Source: a bacterium
GTDB lineage: Bacteria > Fidelibacterota > Marinisomatia > Marinisomatales > UBA1611
Direction of reading: 5' to 3'
DNA: 64,000 bases
NCBI GenBank assembly: GCA_004321745.1
Contig: SGYO01000005.1
Coordinates: 1 to 64,000, forward strand
Shown one piece after another: positions 15,448 to 26,500 of this stretch. Position numbers and translations under genes: made by a program. Below the pieces are notes generated by a model. It ran no database searches. It worked only from the letters and a program-made list of their open reading frames with translations, and was not told where the DNA came from. Each line of letters opens with the position of its first letter. Within the stretch, counting starts at the first letter, position 1.

Positions 15448-15993
15448 TCACATGTAATTTTTTAGTTTTTTTCTTAAGATTTTGATAGCCCTATAAATTT
15501 GATTTTCAACAGTTCGAATACTTATGCCTAATTTTTTTGAAATTGCGTTGTTTGACAAATTTTCAACTCTACTCAAAATAAAAACTTGTCTACATTTTTC
15601 TGGTAAGTCATGTTCTACAATTTTTTGAATTTCTTTTTCTAAGGAGTTGCCTAGAATTTCTTCTTCAGGTTTATTGGTATTTATATTTTGTTCTACGGGG
15701 ATTAGCGATTCATGCCTCTGTCTAACCTCAGCGTGCCTAAAGTGGTCATAGCATAAATTTGTACTTATTTTGGCAATTAAAGAAAAAAAAGCTTTATTAG
15801 GTTTAAGTTTATGCCTCGTATTCCAAACACGCAAAAAAGTTTCCTGAGTAATGTCTTCAGCAATGTCATCATCTTGTATCTTGTATAATACAAATCTGAA
15901 AAGCGTGTCATAATAACTAAAAAAAAGTTCTTTGAATGCATTTTTATCAGAATCTTTAACCTTTTTTAATAGAATTAAATCTTTTTGGGGCAT
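15448..15993 (-). CDS. ECF sigma-70 factor, FecI type
   Basis: 181 residues with two sigma regions. Region 2 includes ELFFSYYDTLFRFVLYKIQDDDIAEDITQETFLRVW (about residues 20-55), and region 4 ends in LSNNAISKKLGISIRTVENQIYRAIKILRKKL, a helix-turn-helix. There is no region 3, as expected for ECF factors. It heads a sigma-FecR-receptor series, the standard cell-surface signalling arrangement in Bacteroidetes-like bacteria. It probably activates its own operon. Confidence 0.95.
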   Translation of the reverse strand: MPQKDLILLKKVKDSDKNAFKELFFSYYDTLFRFVLYKIQDDDIAEDITQETFLRVWNTRHKLKPNKAFFSLIAKISTNLCYDHFRHAEVRQRHESLIPVEQNINTNKPEEEILGNSLEKEIQKIVEHDLPEKCRQVFILSRVENLSNNAISKKLGISIRTVENQIYRAIKILRKKLKNYM

Positions 15994-16116
15994 GTGCTAC
16001 ATTTTAGGGGAGTTATAAATATTTCTAAAAATTATATATCATTAAATAGTAATTTAATATTATTTGTTATTTGTAATGTTGAATTAAAAAAGTCATCCAG
16101 GATTAAGGACCCATAA

Positions 16117-17382
16117 ATGAACGTAAATTTGAATAAATATGAGAGCCTGGTCATAACTGATCAAAATATAGAGGTCCCTCTAAATTATGATAGGCCCGAA
16201 GATAGAAAGATTAATGTTTTTATTAGAAAAGTTTCAAGGCAAGAAAGTCTTCAAAAAAGTTTACCGTATTTGATTTTTTTCCAGGGCGGTCCGGGATATG
16301 AATCTCCTAGGCCAATAAGTGATTCTGGATGGATAAAAAGAGCTACTGAGGATTATAATGTATTATTAATTGACCAGAGAGGAACTGGTCTAAGTTCGCC
16401 TATATGCTCAGACTCAATTAAAAACATGGAAGACAATTATTTAGCTGAATATTTATCATTTTTTAGGGCAGATAATATCATAAGAGATGCAGAGTACATT
16501 CGAGAAAATATTTTTAGTGTTAACAAATGGTCTGTTCTAGGTCAAAGTTTTGGGGGCTTTTGCGCTATGAATTATTTATCTTTTTTCCCTGGGCATCTAG
16601 ATAAAGTATTTATTACAGGAGGAATCCCGCCATTAAATGCCCATCCAGATGAAATATACCGTGCGACCTATAAAAGAGTATTGAAGAAGAATAAGCTATT
16701 TTTTGAAATTTTTCCTCAGGCGAAGATCAATGCTAAAAAAATTGCAGATTTTATTTTTGAAAATGATGTAAAACTTCCTAATGGAGATATTTTGTCTTTA
16801 AGGAGATTTCAACAACTTGGGCTTAACCTAGGTTTTAGTGATGGCATGGCGACACTTAATTTTTTATTTGAAAGAGCATTTGTCAATGAGAAATTATCTG
16901 AATACTTTTTGAAACAAATCTTTTGCTTACAAACTTTTGATACGAATCCTATTTTTACAGTTCTTCATGAAGCATGCTATGCTCAAGGCTTTTCAACTGA
17001 ATGGTCTGCACAACGTATATTAAAAGAATATCCAGAATTTATGTATGATAAAAATGGTGATTTCTTTTTTACAGGAGAAATGCTATACCCTTGGATGTTA
17101 GATGATTATAAATCTTTAAGGCCCTTTAAAAAGGCAGCTGATATACTTGCTAAAAAACAAAACTGGCCTTTATTATATGATGAAGAAAAACTAAAGAAAA
17201 ACCAAGTGCCTATTGCTGCTGCAGTCTATACAAATGATATGTATGTTGATAGAGGATTTTCGATGGAATTAGCTGATATCATACCAAATATGATTGTGTG
17301 GGAGACAGAATTTTTTGAACATAATGCTCTACGTAGCAATGGTAAAAAGGTATTAGATTCGCTTTTTGCGCGGATAAAATAA
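16117..17382 (+). CDS. Alpha/beta hydrolase, prolyl aminopeptidase (S33) type
   Basis: 421 residues, the length of the larger prolyl iminopeptidases. The family motifs FFQGGPGYESPR (oxyanion region, about residue 55), DQRGTGLSSP (about 88) and the nucleophile elbow GQSFGGF (about 143) are intact, and the His near the C-terminus stands in FFEHNALRSNG. No signal peptide is evident, so it is probably cytoplasmic and releases N-terminal proline from peptides. It is divergent from the sigma-factor gene and 58 bases ahead of the surface operon. Confidence 0.92.
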   Translation: MNVNLNKYESLVITDQNIEVPLNYDRPEDRKINVFIRKVSRQESLQKSLPYLIFFQGGPGYESPRPISDSGWIKRATEDYNVLLIDQRGTGLSSPICSDSIKNMEDNYLAEYLSFFRADNIIRDAEYIRENIFSVNKWSVLGQSFGGFCAMNYLSFFPGHLDKVFITGGIPPLNAHPDEIYRATYKRVLKKNKLFFEIFPQAKINAKKIADFIFENDVKLPNGDILSLRRFQQLGLNLGFSDGMATLNFLFERAFVNEKLSEYFLKQIFCLQTFDTNPIFTVLHEACYAQGFSTEWSAQRILKEYPEFMYDKNGDFFFTGEMLYPWMLDDYKSLRPFKKAADILAKKQNWPLLYDEEKLKKNQVPIAAAVYTNDMYVDRGFSMELADIIPNMIVWETEFFEHNALRSNGKKVLDSLFARIK

Positions 17383-17407
17383 GTACAATTTAATTTACAA
17401 TCTGAGG

Positions 17408-17413
17408 TATAAT
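17408..17413 (+). promoter_or_regulatory. TATAAT element before the surface operon
   Basis: A perfect TATAAT lies 27 bases upstream of the TTG start of the lipoprotein gene. No good -35 hexamer at standard spacing is seen, so this is only a possible -10 box. Confidence 0.3.
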
Positions 17414-17440
17414 ATTATTTTTATTTTCTCTAAAAGAAAT

Positions 17441-18403
17441 TTGATTCTAATTAGTGTTGCCTTTATAATTTGGTTAACCGGATGTTCATCTATGAAGACA
17501 TCGAGCTATCCAGAGGTAATATATAATTATAGACAGCCAATGGTGTCCGTGTCATATGAATACGGGGAAATTGATATAAAAGCACCTCTAATATTCCCTG
17601 GAATAGTTCCGGAGGAATTATCATATCAAATTTTTGCTAATGGAGACAGTATAAATCCATTAATTACAATTAAAAGTAAAACCACTGAACTAGCAAGAGC
17701 TTTTTTACCTCAAGGAGTGCTAAGTACTGAGGGGAGAAAGAATTTTATCCTTATTATACCTCATCATCCTGATTTCAGTAGTAAAAAAGTAACATTTGAA
17801 GGAGTTGATTTTGGAGAAATTTTTCTCGACCCTATTCACATTGTGCAGCAGCCTCTAACTATTGCAGGTTTAGTCTCAAATACGCTTACTGATGAAATAT
17901 TAACGGATATAGATGTATCGATATTTTTAGAAAATGAACTACTGCAAAAAGTTTATTCAAAAAATAATGGAGAATATATTCTTACTATTTCGGGAGAATA
18001 CAAGGATGAAGAAGCTCTAAGGATCATCGCTGGCGAAAAATTAATTTTTGCTCCATTTCGTAGAGATATAAATTTTGAAAATACAAAAAACTTAAAGGTT
18101 GATATAGGCCTTGGCCCGAGCCAAGAGTTAGCAGATCTAGGAAACTTATACATAACCAATAAAGCTAATGTGCATTTTAGAGATAAACCTCATATTGGTG
18201 GATCTACACTTTTTTTATTGCCGAAAGGTGAGCCTATTGCCGTGGAACAAGTTTCAAAAAGTCTATACTTTGGAACAATAGAAATTTTAGTTTCATCTGG
18301 AAATAGAGTTAAAATGAGTGGTTGGTTAGAAAGAGAAGATACTGATCTATTATTTTTTGATAATATTTTTAAAGAACAAGAGCCCAACAATAATGCATTA
18401 TAA
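17441..18403 (+). CDS. Lipoprotein with C-terminal SH3-like domain
   Basis: 320 residues. The N-terminus ISVAFIIWLTGCSS is a lipoprotein signal with lipobox LTGC. The start is a TTG, the only start placing the signal properly. The middle has beta-rich segments and a transthyretin-like stretch (LTIAGLVSNTLTDEILTDIDVSIFLENELL). The last about 75 residues (ITNKANVHFRDKPHIGGSTLFLLPKGEPIAV to GWLERE) follow the bacterial SH3 pattern seen in envelope proteins that bind peptide or cell wall. First gene of a five-gene envelope operon; the next gene starts inside its 3' end. Confidence 0.75.
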   Translation: MILISVAFIIWLTGCSSMKTSSYPEVIYNYRQPMVSVSYEYGEIDIKAPLIFPGIVPEELSYQIFANGDSINPLITIKSKTTELARAFLPQGVLSTEGRKNFILIIPHHPDFSSKKVTFEGVDFGEIFLDPIHIVQQPLTIAGLVSNTLTDEILTDIDVSIFLENELLQKVYSKNNGEYILTISGEYKDEEALRIIAGEKLIFAPFRRDINFENTKNLKVDIGLGPSQELADLGNLYITNKANVHFRDKPHIGGSTLFLLPKGEPIAVEQVSKSLYFGTIEILVSSGNRVKMSGWLEREDTDLLFFDNIFKEQEPNNNAL

Positions 18404-19070
18404 ACTGTTTTTTCTCGCTCTGGTAGGCTCATATACTTTTGGGCAAGGTGGGTTCATGTTTAAAAGACCTAAGCCTGAGCTTATTGAAAAAAAACCACCC
18501 TTAATTAATGAGGTTAATGTAGACTCAGTATCATTAAAAATTAATGATAATCTTAATTTAGTTTTAAAGAATGAGAGTGATCCTCTTACTATCAATGATA
18601 AAAAAGAGGAGAAGATAATGGGTAAGGGTTTTCCTAAAACTGAGGTTCTCTTAAATATAAATACCATCCCAGAAAGAGTTGAAGTATCTATTGATGGGAA
18701 GTTGATTGGTAAGACACCGATCTTAGGAAAGAAGATAATATCAGGATTTCATACTTTTGAAATTAATAAAGAGGGTTTTGCTCCTATTTCTTATGAACTA
18801 AATGTAAACCCTTCAAAATCTGTTAATTTAGATTTTTTTATGAACCCCGTTTATGATATAAAATTTAAAACTGATGAAGTAGGTTTAATCTTCGAACTCA
18901 ATGATGACCATAGATGGACAGAAGATGCTATAAAAATGAAACTTGAAGCAGGTGATCATAAGCTAAGAGTGTATAGACTAGGTGATATTATTGATGAACA
19001 AACTATTGTTGCAGACCAGCCGCTCACATTTCAGTACTATTTAAAAAGAGGCGTGATTATTCAGCCTTAG
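18393..19070 (+). CDS. Exported PEGA-domain protein
   Basis: I start it at the ATG 18393 (MHYKLFFLALVGSYTFGQ), a normal signal peptide with predicted mature N-terminus QGGF; the track's upstream TTG adds 12 residues that break the signal. The central part (LNINTIPERVEVSIDGKLIGKTPILGKKIISGFHTFEINKEGF, about residues 88-130 of this form) is a PEGA domain, a beta-sandwich common in surface proteins. A second, weaker beta unit follows. The gene overlaps the preceding lipoprotein by 11 bases and leaves 8 bases before the next gene, so all are co-translated. Probable periplasmic or surface adaptor. Confidence 0.85.
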   Translation: MHYKLFFLALVGSYTFGQGGFMFKRPKPELIEKKPPLINEVNVDSVSLKINDNLNLVLKNESDPLTINDKKEEKIMGKGFPKTEVLLNINTIPERVEVSIDGKLIGKTPILGKKIISGFHTFEINKEGFAPISYELNVNPSKSVNLDFFMNPVYDIKFKTDEVGLIFELNDDHRWTEDAIKMKLEAGDHKLRVYRLGDIIDEQTIVADQPLTFQYYLKRGVIIQP

Positions 19071-19078
19071 GTAATGCA

Positions 19079-19972
19079 ATGAAATTTCTTTTTTTGATAT
19101 TTTTTTCTATTGAGGTTATATATGCAAATGTTGAGAAACCTTCGATTTTAATTTTTAATCAATATGATGAAGATTTAATTGGTACATCAGTAGCAAATCA
19201 TTTTCCAAGCAAAGATTTTGTAAAAGGGGAAAATATTAATCCTTTTTTGGGCTCATTAGACAGTTTAAAAAACCCTGCATCAGGACGAATGTTCTTAGTG
19301 AAAGACCTAGGTTCCGAGCTTGATGTTGATTATATACTTTTTCATCAAATTAGCGGAGATAGCAATAGATTTATGCTTGAAGGGCAAATGTTCAATACAA
19401 GATCAGGCGGATTAATAAAAAGAAGAATAGTAGAAATAACAAATTATTACAAAGGGCAAATGAATGAGTTAAAACTTTGGATTGGGGATGTTTTCAGAGA
19501 AGTAGATAAAGAATGGGTTAGTCAAAGGAAGCAGGTTTTATATAATGAGCCCTCTCAAATTATTCAAGATAAAACACCTGAAGGTGCTATGGCAAGGTCA
19601 TTATTATTACCAGGTTGGGGTCAGTTTTATTCTGATGCGTATAATTCAGGAATTGTTTTTTCTGGATTGGAGTCAGTTCTTTTAACTTCTGTTTTAGTCA
19701 GTTATTTGAATTATAATAAGTCTGTTCAAGAATTCAAAAAATACTCAAAATTATATGAGGAATCTTCTGAGCAAATCGAATTTGATAAATATAGAGTTTT
19801 ATCAAACAATGAGTGGGAAAAACACAAAAAATATAATTCAGCTTTAATTTATACTAGCATAGCATCCGGTTCGTTGTGGTTAATTAATGGTATACATGCA
19901 TATATTGTTGGTCCAAGACCTAAAAAAGATATTATTCAAAAATGGGATGTTGCGATCCCAAAACAAAAATAA
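19079..19972 (+). CDS. DUF5683-like exported membrane protein
   Basis: 297 residues. A signal peptide (FLIFFSIEVIYA) precedes a soluble region of about 150 residues. Then comes a segment ARSLLLPGWGQFYSDAYNSGIVFSGLESVLLTSVLVSYL, the DUF5683 signature (LPGWGQFY) with its hydrophobic helices, and another helix ending GIHAYIVGPRP. DUF5683 proteins occur widely in FCB bacteria, function unknown. The gene sits in the middle of the surface operon. Whether it anchors the neighbouring surface proteins is inference. Confidence 0.8.
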   Translation: MKFLFLIFFSIEVIYANVEKPSILIFNQYDEDLIGTSVANHFPSKDFVKGENINPFLGSLDSLKNPASGRMFLVKDLGSELDVDYILFHQISGDSNRFMLEGQMFNTRSGGLIKRRIVEITNYYKGQMNELKLWIGDVFREVDKEWVSQRKQVLYNEPSQIIQDKTPEGAMARSLLLPGWGQFYSDAYNSGIVFSGLESVLLTSVLVSYLNYNKSVQEFKKYSKLYEESSEQIEFDKYRVLSNNEWEKHKKYNSALIYTSIASGSLWLINGIHAYIVGPRPKKDIIQKWDVAIPKQK

Positions 19973-19980
19973 CAGATCAG

Positions 19981-20541
19981 TTGCGTCTTTCTTTTTCAGT
20001 TATTTTAATTCTTAGTTTTTTAAGTTGCACTATCTATGATAATAACTTAGATAATCCAAATGACAACGAGGCAAATGAAGAATTAGGCGTTTATCCTCCA
20101 TCATTGGTATTTTTCCCAAAACAGCAAACTAAAACACTTACAGACACTATTAGAATAGGTGCGTATATAGTTTTTTCTGATACATCTATTATTTCTTTTT
20201 CAGGGGCACATTTAAACATACAATATGATAATTCTTTGCTAGAAATTGATTCCCTGGCTCCCGGATGGATTGGACCAGGAAGTATGACAGACTCAAATAG
20301 GACAACACCGCTTTTCACCTACACAGAAAATTCGGGTCAATTAGATATATATGCATACTATTTAAGTAATTCTGATGTATCAATAGATAGCGTAACTCAT
20401 ATTGCAGAAATTTGGTTCAAGCCAAAATTAACAGGTACTAGTACTGTTAACTATGATACCTCTTTATGTGAAATAGTCAAATTTGATGAAAATTTTGTAC
20501 CTATCAATGGTACTAGGGAAGCTTCTATAATTATTCAATGA
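19981..20541 (+). CDS. Cohesin-like lipoprotein
   Basis: I favour the TTG at 19981 (LRLSFSVILILSFLSC), which gives a clean lipoprotein signal with lipobox LSC; the track's ATG 19942 overlaps the upstream gene and buries the signal. The mature part (about 165 residues) has the cohesin pattern: a first strand ending TIRIGAYIVF, ISFSGAHLNIQYDNSLLEIDSLAPGW, and a late AEIWFKPKLTGTSTVNY. Cohesins bind dockerins. The next gene, overlapping by ATGA, encodes a giant with a dockerin-like EF-hand segment, so the pair may form a surface anchor. Cohesin identity is by pattern only. Confidence 0.7.
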   Translation: MRLSFSVILILSFLSCTIYDNNLDNPNDNEANEELGVYPPSLVFFPKQQTKTLTDTIRIGAYIVFSDTSIISFSGAHLNIQYDNSLLEIDSLAPGWIGPGSMTDSNRTTPLFTYTENSGQLDIYAYYLSNSDVSIDSVTHIAEIWFKPKLTGTSTVNYDTSLCEIVKFDENFVPINGTREASIIIQ

Positions 20542-23500
20542 TGAAAAAGCTCTTTGTTGCAGTTCTTTTTTGGAATTTTCTTTTACAAGCAGATGTATTA
20601 TTTACTGAAACGTTTGATGACTATGGAACTTGGCCATCTGGATGGACTTTTGACCAGTATATAGATCCTGAAACAGGGGAGGTCTATACTTCTTTCGGTC
20701 AAAATAATTGGAGAGTTGATAATTCTTTTCAATCAGACCCAGGGTTTACTCCACCAGCAGCAGTCTTTTACTACACGCCTAGGATTCCTCTTCCAAATAA
20801 TGTATATATTGGAGGTACTTATCCAGATGAGGCGGGTAATGATCCTCAATCTGCATTGGAGACCTCGTATGAATTAAGCCTGCAAAGCCCCGACATCAAT
20901 GTCGGTAATAATTCGGCTGTAATGGTGGAGTTCACATTCTCTTTAGATTACTGGGATAATCCTACGGCTCATATAAATGGTATGGTTATAGAAGCAGATG
21001 GTGGAAGTGGTTGGGTAGAGATGCTAAAATATGAGGTTGGAGGAGTTGGTGCTGGAGATGACTTTGATGCGACTTTAAGAACTGAAACTTTCGTAACAGA
21101 AACAGAATCTGGTGTTTTAAAACTCAGATGGAAAGCTTATGGAACGGACTCATGGTTTATAGATGCATGGATCATTGATAATGTTAAAGTTATTACTTTA
21201 CCCAAATTATCTTATGTTAACATCCAATCCAATAATTCAACAGATAATCAGTCTGCTGTTGAAGGAGATGAGGTCACACTTAGTTTTACAAGTGAGCAAG
21301 ACCTTCTTACACTGCCTTATGTACAAATTAACGGATCTGAGACAGTTGTTGTTCCGCAAGGGGGGAATGCATATTCCACTCAGTACATTGTAAATAGTCT
21401 TGATGATGATGGGCCTTTGACATTTTCCATAGATTTTACTGCTTTGGATGGTGCAATCGATGGTGCTACAGTTAAAAATACGAGTAATGATAGTAGAGTA
21501 ACAATTGATAGAACTCCCCCACCACCATTTGATGTTGCAGATATAATAACTACTCATGGAGGGAATGTTTTTTTAGGGAAGTGGAACAGTACAAATACTG
21601 GTTTAGATATTGATGTTACAGTACCTGAAGATTCTGCTGTGATTGATTTTAATTATTACCAGGGCAATTCAGTAGCCTTTGATGGAGTGAATGATCGAGT
21701 TGTGGTAAGTGGAAATTCAATTTATAAATTCTCAAATCAATTCACAGTAGAGGCTTGGATAAAGCCAAACAGTACAGGTTCAGATAATTATAGAGGTATA
21801 ATAAGTTTTGGTAAAGATGGGAGCAGCCAATACGGTTATGGTTTTGCTTATTATGCTACTGGCTGGAGATTCTTTATAAAAACTCAATCAAATTCAGTGT
21901 CTCAATGGACCAGCTTACCATATGCTTCAGCGCCCGCAGGGCAGTGGACGCATCTTGCAGCAACCTATAATGGATCAAAGCTCAGTTTATATAAGAATGG
22001 AGCCTTAGCAGAAGAAAAAAATATTTCTGGCTCAATTGTCTGGGCGGATAACTCTGGGGATCTACATATAGGATCATTTAATAAAGGGGAGACAGATTAT
22101 TACTTTAGTGGCAATATAGATGAAGTCAGGCTTTGGAACACGTCTCGCTCAGGCTCTCAGATCAAGGGGAATAAAGGTATTTCTCTTGGGGGCAATGAAA
22201 ACGGTTTGGTAGGTTATTGGAAGGCTGATGAATCATCAGGAATTAACCTTAGTGATGAAACAAGTAATCAGATAGATGGAACATTAAATAGCGCATCTTT
22301 TACAACTTTGAATTCTCCAATTAATTTTTCATCTCCTGTTTATGATAATACAGTTATCATTGGATCTAATTACAAACTAAGAGCAAAAATTGGCACAAGT
22401 GAATTTGAAATTTTTGATTCTTTTCAAGAGATAACATTGGCTGATTATAATGCGAATCAAAAAAATATTTCAGGGACATCAGATAATTTTTCCAATGTCG
22501 CTGGGTATCAACATGGAGAAAATGCAATGATATCTGCCATATTATACGATCATTCAGGTAATCAGTCTTTCGGCGATACCAGCGCTATGGTTTTAGAGAT
22601 AGATTTAATTGCAAATGAACCTACTTCAGTCAATATTGTTTCAAACAATTCCAATTCAATTTATGCAAAAACTGGTGATATTATTACTTTGACCATGTCT
22701 TATGATGAAGATATAATTTCTACTGAAAGTTTAATTGAAAGTAATGGTGCAATAGACTCTAATGTAGGAGGGGAGCAATTTAAATCAGAATACACTTTGA
22801 CAGGCTCAGAACCTGAAGGAGTTCTTGATTTTATAATAAATGCTACTGATTATATGGGGAATCCAGGTAGCTATGGTAGTACTACTGATGGTTCCCAGGT
22901 GACCTACGATAAAACTCCACCACAACTTACAAATGTAAATGCTGTTTCAAATAATACAGATATCGCTTGGGCAAAAGTTGGCGATTCAATAATAATATCT
23001 TTTACATCAAATGAACAGATTTTAACTCCAATGGTTTCTATTTTAAATCAAACTTCTACTGTTTCAAATCCTCAAGGCAATAATTATAAAGCTATTTATG
23101 TCCCTAATGATTCTGATATAGAAGGCGAAGCAAATTTTGAGATTCAATTTTCAGATCTTGCGGGTAACGAAGGCACTCCAATTACTGCTTCAACAAACAA
23201 CACAAAAGTTATCTTTGATAAAACGCCTCCTGCAGATTTTACCGTTGGTCTGCTAATACCTACGGGTGGTAATCAGGCAGATGGGATGTGGAATTTGACA
23301 AATACGGGAATGGATATTATTATCCCTGTTGCAAATGATACTACTTTAAAAAATGGAACTGTTCAGCTTTATGGTAAGGTTGGATCTAATAGCTTCGAAG
23401 TTCTTGGCTTTATCTCAACTATTCTTTCAAATGAAATAAATGCAAATAAAATAATTTCTGTTTCAGGTACACTCATTGAAGGCTTAACAGGTTTTTCAGA

Positions 23501-26500
23501 AGGCCAGAGAATTTATATAAAAGCGGCGATGAGTGACCGCCCTGGAAATATCACTGAAGGTTCACAAAGTATTACTGAAATCTTAATTGATGAGACTCCT
23601 GCGAGTATTACGCCGATATCAATTCTTTCAAGTAATAATAATACTGCTTTAGCTAAGGTAGGAGATACAGTATCGGTCTCATTTACGACCAGTGAAAATC
23701 TGATTGATACTACAGCAACTATATCTGGGCATAATGCAATAATTACAAGCTTAGGAGGTAATCAGTTCGAAGCAGTGTATGTGATGGATGAAGATGATTC
23801 TGAAGGTGTTATAGAGTTTGAAATTTCATTCATTGATGCACAAGGTAATCCATTAAATGATAATAACTCTACCACTGATGCCTCTCAAGTTGTTTTTGAT
23901 AAAACAAAACCAACACTTAGTCCTGTTACAATTATTTCAGATAATCTTTGCTCATCTGGATCGATAGCAAAGGCAGAAAACATTGTCACAATAAATTTTA
24001 CCAGCCTAGAGCCTTTGCTATCTACATTTGCTATTGTTATGAGTGATACTGTGTTAGTTATAAATGAGGGATCTGACAACTATAGAATCGATTATCAGTT
24101 AACATCAGAAGATATTGAGGGAGATGTGTCATTTTTAATTCAGGTTACAGATCTTACTGGAAATGTAAGTGATGATATTATAACTACAACAAATGGTTCT
24201 AGTGTAAATCTTGATCAGACTTTGCCTATACTTAATTATGTACATATAGAGTCAAACAATAGCTATTCATCAATAGCAGTATTAGGCGATATAGTAACAC
24301 TTACTTTTGAATCAGTTGAATCACTTTCATCTGCGGATGTAGTAATGTCAGGTACTCCTGTTTCAGTTACAGAAAGTGGAGGAGTGTACTCAGCTACTTA
24401 CACCATACAAGATTCAGATATGCTTACTGGAGGTTTTTTACCATTTACTATTGATTTCATTGACTGTCCAGGTAATGTAGGGTTGACCGATAGCACCACA
24501 TCGGATGAGAGTTTTGTAAGTATTGACATTGGTCCTCCAGAAATGGTCTCGGTGAAGATATTTTCATCTAATCAAGACTCTTCATGGGCGAAAGTTGGAG
24601 ATAGTGTATTTGTTTATTTAATAGTAAATGAGCCTTTAAAAATAGTTGGTTCACCTGCTGATGCTGTATCTCCATTTTCATCTTTAAAAATTGGAGAGAA
24701 TTCTGTTGAAGTCAGTAATGTTCCAAATACAACTACGTATACTGGGTTTTATATTATGGATCAATCTGATATTGAGGGCAGCGTGCCTCTAGAGATATTG
24801 TTTTATGACATTGGCAGCCAAGCTGGAAATAACGGTTCCCCCGTTCAAACAACTACGGATGGCAGCAATGTTATTTTTGATAAGACTAAACCGCGTATAA
24901 CGCAAGCCTCATTTTTATCAAATAATACTTATGGTGATTCTTTAGCAAAGGTGAATGATGTAGGTACAATTAGTTTTGCACTTAATGAAGAGCTTAGATC
25001 TATTTCAACCATAGTAGATGGAGATAGTATTATAATGAATGGGGCTGATCAAAATTTTTCATATAACTATTCATTTTCTAATTTGAATGATAATGGTAGA
25101 ATTTTATTAAGCATGGTTGCATTGGATTCTGCTAGTAATCAAGCTGATACTATTATTGATAGAATATATTTTGACAAGACAGCTCCACAGTTGTCTGCAA
25201 TTTTTGAAGGTTCAATAAACGAAGATAAAGTTTACTCAAAACACGGAGATTCTTTACAACTTTCCTGGCAGAAAGTTGAATTAGAATCTGGATTAAAAAG
25301 AGCATATATTGGTCTTGGTTCGGATTCTGGATTGGTTGATGTCGTTAATTGGACTATAGCTAGTGGAGATGATGAATCATCATTAACATCTATTAATTTG
25401 CAGAACAATTCAAAGTATTATGGATCAATTTATTTAGAGGATAATGTAGGGAACATATCTGATTCACTTTGGGGTAATGGAATAACTATAGATTTAGTAC
25501 CTCCGGTTGTTGGAGATGTATGGGATGGGTTTTTAGATGAAGATATTGACTATACCTCGGATTCTACGCAGCTGTTTATACGATGGAAAGATTTTACTGA
25601 TAATCAAGCAATTGATTATTATGAAACGTCAATTGGTACTAATAATGATACAATAAATATTGCAAATTGGCAAAGATCCAACTTTTCAGATAATATGCAA
25701 ATTCAGGGTTTAGACCTAGACCGAGATGTACGCTATTTTGCATATCTAAGAGCTGTAGACTCTGCTACAAATGTTTCAGCTGTAATTAATAGTGATGGTT
25801 TAGAGTTTGATAATACCGCACCAGACATAAAATCAATTTATCCTTTATTTGATTCGCTACAAGTTTTATCTGTATTGAATAATGATCAGATAAAAATTGG
25901 GTTTAACAAACCTATTTTAAAGTTTGGCTTTAGAGTAAGCGCATCTCAAGATACTAATCTTAACTACTCCTCAACAATCCAAGATTCTGGTATAATTATA
26001 TCAATACTCGACATCCTTCCTAGTTATGAAACTATTACTGTAAATATAGATACCGCTTTTGCTTTCAATTTATTGAATTACACTGATACTATTATATTTA
26101 AAACTAAACTTTGGGGAGACTTGAATGGGGATTATAAGATTTCAGTGGAAGATGTTTTAGCTTTTAATCAAGGTTGGTTACAATCTGAAACAGATTTAGG
26201 ACCAATAAGTGGCTCGCCACCATATTTGTTCCCTACCCCAGATAATAAGTTTGAGCTTAATGACCTGGTCGCGTTTGGGAAAATGTGGATATGGTATTAC
26301 CATGAATACCAAGCAGACTCAGTTTTTGCCTTTAATCATAGTCAAAATGATGATGTGAAAATAGATTGGGAACGCGATAAACTAAGCTTATCGATTCCTA
26401 ATAGTTCACATGGTGCAGAAATTATATTTTTTGAATCGAATTTTGATATCAATGACCTTGTTATTAGTAATGTAAAAAGTAGTACGTTTTCTTTCACTAC